NCBI RefSeq assembly: GCF_003627995.1
Contig: NZ_CP032707.1
Location: forward strand, 2,036,501-2,100,500
Source of the DNA: Brevundimonas naejangsanensis
Lineage (GTDB): Bacteria; Pseudomonadota; Alphaproteobacteria; Caulobacterales; Caulobacteraceae
DNA: 64,000 bases
Reading direction: 5' to 3'
The notes beneath the pieces were generated by a model. It made no database searches and had not been told where the DNA came from. It saw only the letters and a program-made list of their open reading frames with translations. Shown piece after piece: positions 1-9,472 of the stretch (its first letter is position 1; the number at the start of each line of letters is the position of its first letter). The position numbers and the translations under genes were made by a program.

Positions 1-1
1 C

Positions 2-733
2 TGTTGGCGGGCCGAGGCCGACTGGCCCCTGCCGGGCACGGTGTTCACCGACTTCCACCTGCACGCCGACGGCGGCCTGTCGACCGAGGCGGCCCAGCCG
101 GGCGAGCGCGTCTGGCGTCACGACCCGGCCCATCCCGTGCCGACCATCGGCGGGGCCATCGCCTCGGGCGCGCCGGTCATGGCGGCGGGCGGCTATGACC
201 AGCGCGAGACCGGGGGCCTGTTCGGCGCGACTCAGCCCGGCCGCGCCCTGTGCGACCGCGACGACGTCCTGACGTTCGAGACCGCGCCCCTGGACGCGGC
301 GGTCGAGGTCACGGGGCCGATCACGGCGCGCCTGTCGGTGTCGTCCTCGGCCCTGGACACGGACATCATGCTCAAGCTGGTCGATGTCTATCCGCCCAGC
401 GCCGACTATCCCGAAGGCTACGCCCTGAACTTGACCCACGGCGTGCTGCGCCTACGGTTCCGGGACTCCTTCGCGGCGCCGCGCCCGTTGGTTCCGGGTG
501 AGGTCTATGACGTCGAAATCCAGCTGTTTCCGACCAGCAACCTGTTCGCGGCGGGGCATCGCATCCGCCTGGACGTGGCCGGCAGCAACTTCCCCCACTT
601 CGACGTCAATCCCGGCACGGGCGCTCCGGCGGGCGAGGCCAGCGAGGCCGTGGTCGCGATCAACCGCATCCACACCGGGCCGGCGAGCCTGTCGCGGCTG
701 GTCCTGCCGATCGTTCCGGCGCGCAGGGGCTGA
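2..733 (+). CDS. CocE/NonD family hydrolase, C-terminal part (5' end outside window)
   Basis: The frame is already open at base 2 and ends at the TGA at 731-733, so only the last ~243 residues are present. They match the C-terminal jelly-roll domain of CocE/NonD and X-Pro dipeptidyl-peptidase-like serine hydrolases: a Trp-rich entry strand, a long beta-rich stretch, and the family-typical segment around LFAAGHRIRLDVAGSNFPHF near the end. The alpha/beta-hydrolase catalytic domain with the serine nucleophile would lie upstream. Members hydrolyse esters, beta-lactam acyl groups or peptides, and the substrate cannot be told from this piece. The LysR gene follows directly (GTG at 734, ATG at 737), so that regulator may control this enzyme; this is an inference from spacing only. 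Confidence 0.85.
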   Translation, partial: CWRAEADWPLPGTVFTDFHLHADGGLSTEAAQPGERVWRHDPAHPVPTIGGAIASGAPVMAAGGYDQRETGGLFGATQPGRALCDRDDVLTFETAPLDAAVEVTGPITARLSVSSSALDTDIMLKLVDVYPPSADYPEGYALNLTHGVLRLRFRDSFAAPRPLVPGEVYDVEIQLFPTSNLFAAGHRIRLDVAGSNFPHFDVNPGTGAPAGEASEAVVAINRIHTGPASLSRLVLPIVPARRG

Positions 734-736
734 GTG

Positions 737-1666
737 ATGGCGCTGGTCTCGGCCGGCGCCCGGCGCCCCATCCGGCTGCGCGCCATGCGCGCCTTCCGCG
801 CCATCCTGCAGCAGGGGTCGGTGACGGCCGCCGCGCGCACCCTGGGCCTGACCCAGCCCGCCGCCAGCCGCCTGCTGGCCCAGCTGGAGCAGGACCTCGG
901 CTTCGAGCTGTTCCATCGCGACCGGGGCCGCCTAGTCCCGACCGCCGACGGCCTGATGCTGTACGAAGAGGTCGAGCGCGCGCTCGACAACGTCGACCGG
1001 GTCCAGGATCTGGCGCGGGACATTTCCGACTTCCGCGTCGGTCGTCTGCGTCTGGTCGCCCCGCCCAGCTTCCTGGAAGCGATCCTGCCCGACGTCATCG
1101 CCGCCTTCCTGGACCAGTATCCGCGCGTCCACCTGTCCATCGATTCCCACGGGGTGGAGACGACCAAGAGCATGATCGCCTCGCGCGCGGTCGACGCCGG
1201 CTTCGTCAAGCTGCCGCTGAACCGCGACGATCTGGACGCGCGCACCGTCCTGGTCAGCGAGACGGCCTGCGTCCTGCCGTCCGACCATCCGCTGGCCGAG
1301 CGCGAGGAGGTCACGGCGCAGGACCTGAAGAACACGCCCCTGGTCCTGCTGGGGCAGGGCAGGCGATTCCGCTCCCAGGTCGAGGCCGCCTTCGCCGAGG
1401 CCGGGGTCGCCCCGCGCGTGCGGGTCGAGACCCACACCGTGGCCTCGTCCTGCGCCCTGGTCGCGCGCGGCGTCGGGGTCGCCATCGTCAACGAGCGCCT
1501 GGCCCAGGCCTATGTCCGCGACCGGACCGTGCTACGGCCCTTCCGGCCTGGAATCCTGCACGAATACGCCTTCGTGGTCTCGAACAGCGTCAAGCCCTCG
1601 CGCCTGGCCGAAGCCTTCTTCGCGCTGGCCCTGGCGCAGGGCGCGCCGCCGACGGGCGGCGCCTGA
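737..1666 (+). CDS. LysR-type transcriptional regulator
   Basis: This 309-residue protein has the usual LysR length and layout. An N-terminal winged helix-turn-helix (about residues 14-73, with the recognition segment TQPAASRLLAQLEQDLGFELF) is followed by a linker helix and a two-lobed periplasmic-binding-protein-like effector domain from about residue 95 to 295. A GTG at 734 would add one residue in the same frame; the ATG at 737 is preferred. The gene begins three bases after the stop of the hydrolase gene on the same strand, so the two are probably co-transcribed. LysR proteins normally act as tetramers that respond to a small molecule; the effector is not identifiable here. Confidence 0.9.
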   Translation: MALVSAGARRPIRLRAMRAFRAILQQGSVTAAARTLGLTQPAASRLLAQLEQDLGFELFHRDRGRLVPTADGLMLYEEVERALDNVDRVQDLARDISDFRVGRLRLVAPPSFLEAILPDVIAAFLDQYPRVHLSIDSHGVETTKSMIASRAVDAGFVKLPLNRDDLDARTVLVSETACVLPSDHPLAEREEVTAQDLKNTPLVLLGQGRRFRSQVEAAFAEAGVAPRVRVETHTVASSCALVARGVGVAIVNERLAQAYVRDRTVLRPFRPGILHEYAFVVSNSVKPSRLAEAFFALALAQGAPPTGGA

Positions 1667-1683
1667 CGTCCAAACTCGCCTAG

Positions 1684-1703
1684 CCCGCCCGAGCGGCGGG
1701 TTT
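1684..1703 (+). terminator. Weak terminator-like hairpin after the LysR gene
   Basis: CCCGCC and GGCGGG pair around a 5-base loop and are followed by only TTT. It lies 18 bases past the LysR stop. Factor-independent termination is plausible but the U-run is short. Confidence 0.4.
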
Positions 1704-2110
1704 CAGCCACGCCTCCCTCTGGTTGCTTTCTCGAGACGCGCCCGTTGCGCGCGCGGTGGCGTTCGCGCGGACAGCTGGCCTCCGCATTGGCATGGACGAC
1801 CGCGACGCCTCCCTTCGGAAGCTTGATCGCCACGGCGAAATGTCCGCTGAGAGGGCAAAGAATTTGTCCCATCGAAATTTGAATTTCTCAGTGGATCTTC
1901 TGTAAGCGCGATGAATCATTTTAAATTCGATCAGAATTTCTTGAATTGCGCATCCATTTTTGAATTCTGATACAATTGAAGGAAAATTATTTTGTTAACT
2001 TTTGGGGTAGGTAATTGTCCCTATTTCCAAAATGCTGCGGCCTTATCATTCTCGAAGAGCATTGATTGGTATTTTAGCGTTCAAAGGCATTTGGATAGAA
2101 AAAGAAAATT
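1704..2110. other. Intergenic region, strongly AT-rich in its right half
   Basis: No convincing gene is present. The left third is ordinary GC-rich sequence with small overlapping frames on both strands that have no recognisable domains. From 1861 the composition drops sharply: a hand count gives 113 G+C in the 360 bases 1861-2220, about 31 percent. The region must hold the promoter of the chemotaxis operon that starts at 2111. No clear sigma-54 (GG-N10-GC) or sigma-28 motif and no full TTAA-N7-TTAAC CtrA site was found, only a single GTTAAC half-site near 1994. Confidence 0.6.
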
Positions 2111-2419
2111 ATGGATAAAATTCTTACTTCAGATGCATCGATAACATTGAAACAAGTTTATAGTCTTAAAGAGAATTTAATCTCTGAATTTGGGAATTAT
2201 AATCATATTGTTGTCGATATAAGCGATGACTGTTGCGTGGATTTGTGTGGATTGCAGCTCATTGAGTCCGCGCGTTGCTACGCGACGTTGACCGGAAAGC
2301 GCCTGTCATTGTCACGGCCCGCGGAGCATTTGCGTTCGCTTCTCAATGACGCAGGCTTCCTTGCAGGCGGATCGTCTGACGCCGTCAGCTTCTGGTTTCA
2401 TGAAGAGCCGGCGCAATGA
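2111..2419 (+). CDS. STAS-domain protein heading the chemotaxis operon
   Basis: A 102-residue protein consisting of one STAS (anti-sigma-factor antagonist-like) domain. Two beta strands lead to the phospho-acceptor-loop region (VDLCGLQLIESARCYA, around residues 49-64), where STAS proteins such as SpoIIAA carry a phosphorylatable Ser/Thr. Here the loop has Cys and Asp, so phosphorylation on a serine is doubtful. The last four bases overlap the cheY start (ATGA), indicating translational coupling. The first ~110 bases are about 25 percent GC with ATA, TTA and AAA codons, while the 3' half is normal for the genome. STAS genes at the head of alphaproteobacterial che clusters are known, but their role is not settled. 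Confidence 0.75.
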   Translation: MDKILTSDASITLKQVYSLKENLISEFGNYNHIVVDISDDCCVDLCGLQLIESARCYATLTGKRLSLSRPAEHLRSLLNDAGFLAGGSSDAVSFWFHEEPAQ

Positions 2420-2784
2420 CTGCCTCTATTCTTACCGTCGACGACTCGCCCAGTATCCGGGTCGCGTTGAAGATCGCCCTGAGTAACGCTGGCTATTCGG
2501 TCACCGAGGCCGCCAACGGCGCGGAGGGCATAGACAAGGCCCGGGCCGCCGACTTCGACCTGATCATCACCGATCTGAACATGCCGGTCATGGACGGGCT
2601 GACCATGATCGAGGAAATGCGCCGCCTGCCCGAGCTGATGGGCGTGCCGATCGTCTTCCTGACCACTGAGTCCGACGCCGCCATGAAGGACCGGGCAAGG
2701 GCGGCCGGCGCTACGGGCTGGCTGACCAAGCCTTTCGATCCCGACCAGCTGGTGCGTATCGCCAAGAAGGTGCTCGGTCGATGA
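2416..2784 (+). CDS. cheY: CheY-type single-domain response regulator
   Basis: A stand-alone 122-residue receiver domain. The acidic pair D9-D10, the phospho-acceptor D53 in ITDLNMPVMDG, the switch Thr in FLTTESD (T83/T84) and K105 in TKPFDP are all present, so it should be phosphorylated by CheA and dock on CheA and on a target. No output domain is present. It overlaps the STAS gene by four bases and cheA by four bases. Because the organism has several chemotaxis-related genes, the target could be the flagellar motor or another output; the sequence alone does not decide. Confidence 0.9.
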   Translation: MTASILTVDDSPSIRVALKIALSNAGYSVTEAANGAEGIDKARAADFDLIITDLNMPVMDGLTMIEEMRRLPELMGVPIVFLTTESDAAMKDRARAAGATGWLTKPFDPDQLVRIAKKVLGR

Positions 2785-4775
2785 GCGACGACGCCATCGC
2801 CGTTTTTCAGGTCGAGGCGCGAGAAAACCTGGAACTGATCGAACAGGGTCTGCTGGACCTGCTCGACCGTCCCGAGGATCGCGATCTGGTCGACGCCGTT
2901 TTTCGCGGCCTTCACACCCTGAAGGGGTCGGGCGCCATGTTCGGCTTCGACGCCCTGGCCGCCTTCACCCACCATTGCGAGAGCGCCTTCGAGCGGGTCC
3001 GCAAGGACGAGGTCGCGGCGACTGCGGACCTGGTGTCGGCCGTCCTGGCCGCGCGGGACCATATGCGTCGCCTGATGGAGGACCCGTCGGGCGATCACGC
3101 CGCGGCGGGCGACCTGTTGCTGGCCGATCTGGAGCGAGCGGTGCGTGAGGCGGAAGCGATCGCCCCCACGTTCGCCGCGCGGCCGGGCATGACGACCTGG
3201 CGCATCCGGTTCGACCTGCCGTCCAACGCCTTCAGGAACGGCGTCAATCCCTTGGCGCTGCTGGCGGAGTTGCGCGACCTGGGCGAAGCTTCCGTGGTCG
3301 CCGACATGTCGCGCGTGCCGCCCTTGAACCTCATCGAGCCGACCGACCATTACCTGGCCTGGGACGTGCTTCTGACCACCGACCAGGGCCGCGCCGCCAT
3401 CGAGGACGTCTTCATCTTCGTCATGGACGACATGACCCTGGAGATCGAGGCGGTCGAGGACGCGGCGTGCATCGAGGGCGGAGAGACGGAAGCCGCGATG
3501 GTCCAGCCCGCCGCCGCCCTGGCGGACCCGATGCCTAACCCGGCGACGGCGCCTGCCGTCGGCGATCCGGTTGACGTCGATGTGGCTCGGCCCGTCCGGA
3601 TCGCGGAGAGCGTTCGGGTCCCGGCGGATCGCCTGGACGAATTGATGGACCGGGTCGGCGAACTGGTCATCGCCCAGTCGCGGCTCGGCCAGATCGCCCA
3701 CGCCAGCGCGGACCCGCTCCTGCGCGCGGTGTCGGAAGACATCGGCCGCCTGTCGGGAGAGCTGCGCGACACCATGATGGTCTTGCGCATGGTCCCGGTG
3801 GCGACCCTGTTCGGCCGCTTCCGGCGTCTGATCCATGATCTGGCGCGCGAGACGGGCAAGGCCATCGAACTCTCCACGGACGGCGAAACGACGGAAATCG
3901 ACAAGACCGTCATCGAGCGCCTGGCCGATCCGCTGATCCACCTGATCCGCAACGCCGCGGATCATGGGCTGGAGCAGCCCGAAGACCGCGTCGCCGCGGG
4001 CAAGACCGAGACCGGCTCCATCTGCCTGTCGGCGCATCAGTCGGGCGGCGAGGTGGTCATCGTCATCCGCGACGACGGCCGAGGCATCGACCGCGAGCGG
4101 GTGCGGGCCAAGGCCGAGGCCCAGGGGCTGATCGAGCCCGGGGCCGCGATCAGCGACCATGACCTGCTGCAGATGATCTTCCATCCGGGCTTCTCCACGG
4201 CCCAGGCGGTCACCAATCTGTCGGGGCGCGGCGTCGGCATGGACGTGGTCAAGCGGACGATCGACAGCCTGCGCGGCTCCATCGACGTCGCCAGCCGCCC
4301 CGGCGAGGGCTCGGAGGTGTCGCTGCGCATCCCCTTGACCCTGGCCATCATCGACGGCCTGCTGGTTCGCGTGGGGCAGGGGCGCTACGTCATCCCCCTG
4401 AGCGCCGTCGAGGAATGCCTCGAGCTGTCATTGGACGAGGACCGGCGCTCGCGCGGGCGAAGCTTCATTTCCCTGCGCGACCGGCTGGTGCCCTTCCTGC
4501 GCCTGCGCGAACTGTTCGCCACCGGAACCCCGCCCGAACTTCACCAGAAGGTCGTCGTCGTCTCCAGCGGCGAGGAAAGGATCGGCCTGGTCGTCGACCA
4601 GATCATCGGCGACCACCAGACGGTCATCAAGTCGATGTCCAAGCTGCACGCGAGCCTGTCGACCTTCTCGGGCGCGACCATTCTGGGCGACGGGGGCGTC
4701 GCCTTGATCCTCGACATCGCCAATCTGGTCGCCATGGGCCAGGAGCAGGAGGCGCAGATGCGTGAAGCCGTATGA
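2781..4775 (+). CDS. cheA: Chemotaxis histidine kinase CheA
   Basis: A 664-residue CheA with the domains in the classical order. The HPt domain has the phospho-accepting H45 in GLHTLKGSG. A ~130-residue linker/P2 region follows. The dimerisation domain starts near residue 275 (RVPADRLDELMDRVGELV). The HATPase has the N box (HLIRNAADHGLE), the G1 box (DDGRGID) and a GRGVGMDVVK G2 box. The C-terminal CheW-like domain begins near residue 525. It phosphorylates the CheY and CheB encoded beside it. The gene overlaps cheY and the following cheW by four bases each, so the operon is tightly coupled. Confidence 0.96.
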   Translation: MSDDAIAVFQVEARENLELIEQGLLDLLDRPEDRDLVDAVFRGLHTLKGSGAMFGFDALAAFTHHCESAFERVRKDEVAATADLVSAVLAARDHMRRLMEDPSGDHAAAGDLLLADLERAVREAEAIAPTFAARPGMTTWRIRFDLPSNAFRNGVNPLALLAELRDLGEASVVADMSRVPPLNLIEPTDHYLAWDVLLTTDQGRAAIEDVFIFVMDDMTLEIEAVEDAACIEGGETEAAMVQPAAALADPMPNPATAPAVGDPVDVDVARPVRIAESVRVPADRLDELMDRVGELVIAQSRLGQIAHASADPLLRAVSEDIGRLSGELRDTMMVLRMVPVATLFGRFRRLIHDLARETGKAIELSTDGETTEIDKTVIERLADPLIHLIRNAADHGLEQPEDRVAAGKTETGSICLSAHQSGGEVVIVIRDDGRGIDRERVRAKAEAQGLIEPGAAISDHDLLQMIFHPGFSTAQAVTNLSGRGVGMDVVKRTIDSLRGSIDVASRPGEGSEVSLRIPLTLAIIDGLLVRVGQGRYVIPLSAVEECLELSLDEDRRSRGRSFISLRDRLVPFLRLRELFATGTPPELHQKVVVVSSGEERIGLVVDQIIGDHQTVIKSMSKLHASLSTFSGATILGDGGVALILDIANLVAMGQEQEAQMREAV

Positions 4776-5293
4776 GCGCCCAGGACGACGTCGCGCCGGC
4801 GGCGGGCTGGACCGGCGCCGAACAGGTTGAAGTCCTGACCTTCGAGTTGAGCGGGGAGTTGTTCGCGCTCGACGCCGTGCGGGTGCAGGAGATCATCGAC
4901 CTGGCGCCCGAGACCGTGGTGCCGGGCGCCGATCCCTTCGCCGGATCGGTGATCAACTTCCGCGGCAAGGTCATCCCCCTGGCCGACTTGCGGGTCGCCT
5001 TCGACCTCGAGATCGGCGCTTTCACCATCGACAGCCGCATCGTCGTCATCGAGATCGAACTCGACGGCGAGCAGACGCTGGTCGGCCTTCGCACCGACAA
5101 GGTCCACGAGGTCACCACCCTGGAGCGCTCCGCTAGCGAGGCTCCGCCCAGCGTCGGGATGCGCTGGCGCCCCGAATTCATCCAGTGCCTGGTGAAGCGA
5201 AAGGACGAGTTCATCGTCGTTCCCGCGCTCCAGGCCATTTTCAATCAGCACCAGGACGCCCGCCAGCCGGTCGCGTCCCAAACTCGCCACTGA
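4772..5293 (+). CDS. cheW: Coupling protein CheW (first copy)
   Basis: A 173-residue CheW domain protein with the two five-stranded barrel halves, including FELSGELFALDAVRVQEI near the start and INFRGKVIPLADLR in the centre. It physically couples chemoreceptor tips to CheA. It begins with a four-base overlap with cheA and lies 20 bases before the receptor gene. A second, diverged CheW gene follows the receptor; the two copies share the fold but not close sequence, suggesting different positions in the array rather than a recent duplication. Confidence 0.95.
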   Translation: MSAQDDVAPAAGWTGAEQVEVLTFELSGELFALDAVRVQEIIDLAPETVVPGADPFAGSVINFRGKVIPLADLRVAFDLEIGAFTIDSRIVVIEIELDGEQTLVGLRTDKVHEVTTLERSASEAPPSVGMRWRPEFIQCLVKRKDEFIVVPALQAIFNQHQDARQPVASQTRH

Positions 5294-5313
5294 CCGGCCT
5301 TTAGGGATCCATC

Positions 5314-6993
5314 ATGCGTTTGACTATTAAAGCAAAACTCACTCTGACGTTTGCTGTCCTCATAGTGGCCCTGGCCACGGTTGTCGGCGTTTCCATTTCG
5401 CGGATGGGCTCGCTGAACCAGTCCATCAATAACGTGATCGAAGGGCCGGCGGCGCAATTGGCGCGCGCCCAGACCATCGCGACCGAATACGGAGCCGTTG
5501 TTCGCAGAGAGCGCGGGATGGCGCTGACCGTCGACCCCGACACGAACCGCCAGCTCGACGGACAGATTCAGAAAAGCCGCGACCAGATCGACGCCTTGCT
5601 GAAGACGGGAATCGAGGGGGCTTCCGAGAAGGGCAAACCGGCATGGCTGCGCCTTGAAGCGGCATGGAACCGATACAAGCCGGTCAGCGACCAGATCCGC
5701 CGCCTGGCCCTGTCGAACGACAACGCCGGCGCCGCGAGCCTGACCTTGGGTGAGGCCCGCCGGATCAACGCCGAGGTTGAAGAGGCCTCTGCCGCTATCG
5801 TCGAGCTGAGCGAACAGATGATGTCCGATGCGGCCAAGGACACCGACGAACTCTACGCCAGCTCTCGCGCGGCCTTGATCATGGTGGCGGTCGTCGCCCT
5901 GCTTCTGGCCCTGGCCGGTGCGGTGTGGATCTCGGTCATCATCAGCCGCGGTCTGAATCGCGCCAACACGATCGTGCGGGCCGTCGCCGATGGCGACCTG
6001 ACGCAGACCGTCGCCGTCACGACGCGCGACGAAATCGGCGACATGCTGGGCCACGTCAACGCCATGATCGAGCGCCTGCGGGGCATTGTGAGCGACGCCC
6101 TGTCGGCGGCCGACAACGTTTCTTCGGGCAGCCAGGAGCTGTCGTCGACCTCGGAACAGATGAGCCAGGGCGCGACCGAACAGGCCGCCGCCGCCGAACA
6201 GGCCTCGGCCTCGATGGAAGAGATGGCCGCCAACATCAAGCAGACCGCCGACAACGCCGCCCAGACCGAGAAGATCTCGCGTCAGTCGTCGCGTGACGCC
6301 GAGGTCAGCGGCGAGGCCGTCAACCGCGCCGTCGACGCCATGCGCACCATCGCCGACAAGATCGGCATCGTGCAGGAGATCGCCCGCCAGACCGACCTGT
6401 TGGCCCTGAACGCGGCCGTCGAGGCCGCCCGCGCCGGCGAGCACGGCAAGGGCTTCGCCGTCGTCGCCTCGGAAGTGCGCAAGCTGGCCGAACGCAGCCA
6501 GACGGCCGCCGCCGAGATCAGCGCGGTCTCGGGCGACACCGTCAAGGCCGCCCAGGAAGCCGGCGAAATGTTGCAGCGCCTGGTGCCCGACATCCGCAAG
6601 ACCGCCGAACTGGTGTCCGAGATCAGCGCCGCCTGCCGCGAACAGGACATCGGCGCCTCGCAGATCAACGAGGCCATCCAGCAGCTCGACAAGGTGACCC
6701 AGCAGAACGCCGGCGCCTCCGAAGAGATGTCGGCCACCTCCGAGGAACTGGCCGCCCAGGCCGAGGAACTGCAGACCTCGATCGCCTTCTTCCGCACCGA
6801 CGCCGCCGGCGCCCGCAACGCGCCGCGTCCGACGGCCTCCGCCTCGACCTTCGCCCCCGTGCGCCCGGCGGCCAAGGCCGCTCCGGCCCGGCCCGCCGTG
6901 CACCAGCAGCAAGCTCGCGCCAAGGGCTTCGCCCTGGACATGGCCACGGGCGGCGCCGACGCCGAGGACATGGACTTCCGGGTGAGCGCCTGA
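5314..6993 (+). CDS. Methyl-accepting chemotaxis protein
   Basis: A 559-residue transmembrane chemoreceptor. TM1 spans about residues 9-29, the periplasmic region of ~155 residues looks like a helical 4HB-type sensor, TM2 covers about 187-210, and a HAMP domain follows to about 264. The cytoplasmic hairpin has a perfect tip ([18 protein letters not shown], about residues 359-376), with methylatable Gln/Glu-rich helices on both sides. The C-terminus is an Ala/Pro-rich tail without an NWETF-type CheR-tethering pentapeptide. It sits inside the che operon between two cheW genes, so it is the dedicated receptor of this array. The ligand is unknown. Confidence 0.96.
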   Translation: MRLTIKAKLTLTFAVLIVALATVVGVSISRMGSLNQSINNVIEGPAAQLARAQTIATEYGAVVRRERGMALTVDPDTNRQLDGQIQKSRDQIDALLKTGIEGASEKGKPAWLRLEAAWNRYKPVSDQIRRLALSNDNAGAASLTLGEARRINAEVEEASAAIVELSEQMMSDAAKDTDELYASSRAALIMVAVVALLLALAGAVWISVIISRGLNRANTIVRAVADGDLTQTVAVTTRDEIGDMLGHVNAMIERLRGIVSDALSAADNVSSGSQELSSTSEQMSQGATEQAAAAEQASASMEEMAANIKQTADNAAQTEKISRQSSRDAEVSGEAVNRAVDAMRTIADKIGIVQEIARQTDLLALNAAVEAARAGEHGKGFAVVASEVRKLAERSQTAAAEISAVSGDTVKAAQEAGEMLQRLVPDIRKTAELVSEISAACREQDIGASQINEAIQQLDKVTQQNAGASEEMSATSEELAAQAEELQTSIAFFRTDAAGARNAPRPTASASTFAPVRPAAKAAPARPAVHQQQARAKGFALDMATGGADAEDMDFRVSA

Positions 6994-7481
6994 TGTCGGG
7001 CGCCGCTGAGGGCCAGTACGTCACCTTCGGCCTGGGCGACGAGACCTTCGCCGCCCCGGTCGGACTGGTGCGTGAAATCCTGACCTATCAGACCCCCTCG
7101 CGCATCCCCAACGGCCCGCCCTATCTGCTGGGGCTGACCGACGTGCGCGGGCGGGGCGTGCCCACGGCGGATCTGCGGATCCGCCTGGGCATGGCGCCGG
7201 TCGAGCCGACCCTGAACACCCGCATCCTGGTGCTGGATATCCCGGTCGAGGAGCGCATTCTCAGCCTGGGTCTGGTCGCCGACCGGGTCTATGAGGTCAC
7301 CGGCTTCGCCGCTGAAGAGATCGAGCCCTCGCCCGACATCGGGGTGAAGTGGCGCTCGGACTACATCTCGGGCGTGGTGCGCCGGTCCGACGGCTTCGTC
7401 GTCCTGATCGACCTGGCCCGCCTGCTGTCCACCACGGACGCGGCGATGCTGGAGTCGGCGGACATGGACAGCGCGGCCTGA
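6993..7481 (+). CDS. cheW: Coupling protein CheW (second copy)
   Basis: A 162-residue CheW domain protein. Its ATG shares a base with the stop of the receptor gene (overlap TGATG), so it is translated in step with the receptor. Typical CheW features are FGLGDETFAAPVGLVREIL near the N-terminus and LLGLTDVRGRGVPTADLR in the middle. It couples the receptor to CheA, possibly with a different array position from the first CheW in this operon. Confidence 0.94.
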   Translation: MSGAAEGQYVTFGLGDETFAAPVGLVREILTYQTPSRIPNGPPYLLGLTDVRGRGVPTADLRIRLGMAPVEPTLNTRILVLDIPVEERILSLGLVADRVYEVTGFAAEEIEPSPDIGVKWRSDYISGVVRRSDGFVVLIDLARLLSTTDAAMLESADMDSAA

Positions 7482-7518
7482 CGGCCGCGCGTCCCCCGCA
7501 CCTCGCGAAGGAAGTTCC

Positions 7519-8370
7519 TTGGCTGCAGCCTCTCTCCTGTCCGCCGCGCCCGTAGATCAGATCAGCGCCCGCAATTTCGAACGGCTGGCCCGCTACATCT
7601 ACGACTACAGCGGCATCAAGATGCCCTCGTCCAAGCGGACCATGCTGGAGGGGCGGCTGCGTCGCCGCCTGCGCCATACGGGTCACGCCACCTTCGACGA
7701 CTATTGCGATCATCTGTTCGACGGCGGCCTGGACGGCGGCGAGACCGTCTTCCTGATCGACGCGGTCACCACCAACAAGACCGACTTCTTCCGCGAGCCG
7801 CGGCACTTCGACTTCATGACCGAGCGGGTGCTGCCCGAGTATCTGGCCGTTGGCAAGCGTCGCATCCGCGCCTGGAGCGCCGCCTGCTCGACGGGCGCCG
7901 AGCCCTACACCATGGCCATGGTGATGCAGCGCTTCGCCGACGAGCACGGCGGGCCCGACTTCCACATCCTGGGCACGGACCTGAGCACCGAGGTGCTGGA
8001 GACGGCCCTGCGCGGCGTTTACGCCAACGAGATGCTGGCCCCCGTGCCCGCCGAGATGCGCCGCTGGGTCATGCCGGCGCGGGACAGCCGTCGCCGCGAG
8101 GCGCGCATCCATCCGTCGCTGCGGGCCAAGCTGTCGCTGGCGCGGCTGAACCTGATGGACGACAGCTATGCGGTCGGCGAGCCCTTCGACCTGATCATGT
8201 GCCGCAACGTGCTGATCTATTTCGACAAGCCGACCCAGGGCCGGGTGCTCAAGCGCCTGTGCGACCGGCTGAAGCGCGGCGGCTTCCTGTTCATCGGCCA
8301 TTCCGAGAGCATCACCGGCATCGACCTGCCGCTGACGACCGTCGCCAACACCGTGTTCCGAAAGACCTGA
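7519..8370 (+). CDS. cheR: Chemoreceptor glutamate methyltransferase CheR
   Basis: A 283-residue S-adenosylmethionine-dependent methyltransferase of the CheR family. The N-terminal helical domain recognises receptors. The SAM-binding loop is seen in [16 protein letters not shown], and a second family motif is [19 protein letters not shown]. It adds methyl groups to receptor glutamates for adaptation. The start is a TTG at 7519, supported by a GAAGGAAG ribosome-binding site five bases upstream. It lies between cheW and cheB in the operon. Confidence 0.95.
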   Translation: MAAASLLSAAPVDQISARNFERLARYIYDYSGIKMPSSKRTMLEGRLRRRLRHTGHATFDDYCDHLFDGGLDGGETVFLIDAVTTNKTDFFREPRHFDFMTERVLPEYLAVGKRRIRAWSAACSTGAEPYTMAMVMQRFADEHGGPDFHILGTDLSTEVLETALRGVYANEMLAPVPAEMRRWVMPARDSRRREARIHPSLRAKLSLARLNLMDDSYAVGEPFDLIMCRNVLIYFDKPTQGRVLKRLCDRLKRGGFLFIGHSESITGIDLPLTTVANTVFRKT

Positions 8371-8374
8371 ATTC

Positions 8375-9463
8375 ATGCCCAAGGTTCGCGTCCTGGTCGT
8401 CGATGACTCGGCCAGCGTCCGCCAGACCATGGTCGACGTCCTGTCCGCCGATCCGGCGATCGAGGTCATGGGCGTCGCCGCAGACCCCTTCGTCGCCGCC
8501 CGCCGCATCGCCGAAGACGTGCCCGACGTCATCACCCTGGACGTCGAGATGCCGCGCATGGACGGCATCACCTTCCTGCGCAAGATCATGTCGCAGCGAC
8601 CGATCCCGGTGGTCATGTGCTCCTCCCTGACCGAGGCCGGGTCCGAGACCCTGATGCAGGCGCTGGAGGCGGGCGCCGTCGACGTCATCCTGAAGCCGCG
8701 CATCGCCGCCGCCGATCATCTGGCCGAGGTCGGGGACCGCATCCGCGACGTGGTCAAGGCCGCCGCCCGCGCGCGCCTCAACGCCCGCCCCGGCGCGCGG
8801 CGCGCGACGCTGAAGCCGCTGGAGCCCGACGCCAAGCTGACCGCCGACGCCGTCCTGCCGCCGCCCAGCGGCGCCGCCATGGCCCGCACGACCGAGATGG
8901 TCGTCTGCATCGGCGCCTCGACGGGCGGCACCGAGGCCCTGCGCGAGGTGTTGCAGGCCCTGCCGGCCAACGCCCCGGGCGTGGTGGTCGTCCAGCATAT
9001 GCCCGCGGGCTTCACCGCCGCCTTCGCCAAGCGTCTGAACAGCGTCTGCGAGGTCGAGGTCAAGGAGGCCCGCCACGGCGATCCGGTGCTGCGCGGCCAT
9101 GTCCTGATCGCGCCCGGCGACAAGCATCTGCTGCTCGAGCGCCAGGGGGCCCGCTATCAGGTGGCGATCAAGGACGGCCCGCCGGTGTCGCGCCATCGTC
9201 CTTCGGTCGATGTCCTGTTCCGCTCGGCCGCCCGCGCCGCGGGACGCAACGCCCTGGGCGTGATCATGACCGGCATGGGCGACGACGGCGCGCGCGGCCT
9301 GCTGGAGATGAAGGAGGCAGGGGCCTGCACCCTGGCCCAGGACGAGGCCACCTCGGTCGTCTTCGGCATGCCGCGGGAGGCCATCGCGCGGGGCGCGGCG
9401 CTGAAGGTCGCTCCCCTGGAGCAGATCGCCGGCGAGATCATGCAGGTCGACCGCCGCCGCTGA
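8375..9463 (+). CDS. cheB: Chemotaxis response regulator methylesterase CheB
   Basis: A 362-residue protein with an N-terminal receiver (acidic pair D10-D11, phospho-acceptor D56 in [11 protein letters not shown]) and a C-terminal methylesterase domain. The catalytic triad is visible as Ser in [12 protein letters not shown], His in [11 protein letters not shown] and Asp in [13 protein letters not shown]. It removes methyl groups from, and deamidates, receptor residues when phosphorylated by CheA. It is the last gene of the operon. The convergent MCP-like gene ends only nine bases further on, with no clear terminator between them. Confidence 0.96.
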   Translation: MPKVRVLVVDDSASVRQTMVDVLSADPAIEVMGVAADPFVAARRIAEDVPDVITLDVEMPRMDGITFLRKIMSQRPIPVVMCSSLTEAGSETLMQALEAGAVDVILKPRIAAADHLAEVGDRIRDVVKAAARARLNARPGARRATLKPLEPDAKLTADAVLPPPSGAAMARTTEMVVCIGASTGGTEALREVLQALPANAPGVVVVQHMPAGFTAAFAKRLNSVCEVEVKEARHGDPVLRGHVLIAPGDKHLLLERQGARYQVAIKDGPPVSRHRPSVDVLFRSAARAAGRNALGVIMTGMGDDGARGLLEMKEAGACTLAQDEATSVVFGMPREAIARGAALKVAPLEQIAGEIMQVDRRR

Positions 9464-9472
9464 CGGCAGCGG

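Noticed and set aside
1510..1919. Overlapping short frames on both strands at the LysR end and the following intergenic space
   Set aside because: They lack recognisable domains and ribosome-binding sites and overlap each other. A transposon remnant was considered, but no terminal repeats or transposase motif was seen.
2493..4184. A 563-codon minus-strand frame opposite cheY and cheA
   Set aside because: It is an antisense shadow: the composition is rich in His, Arg, Gly and Asp, there is no domain, and it lies over the catalytic core of CheA.
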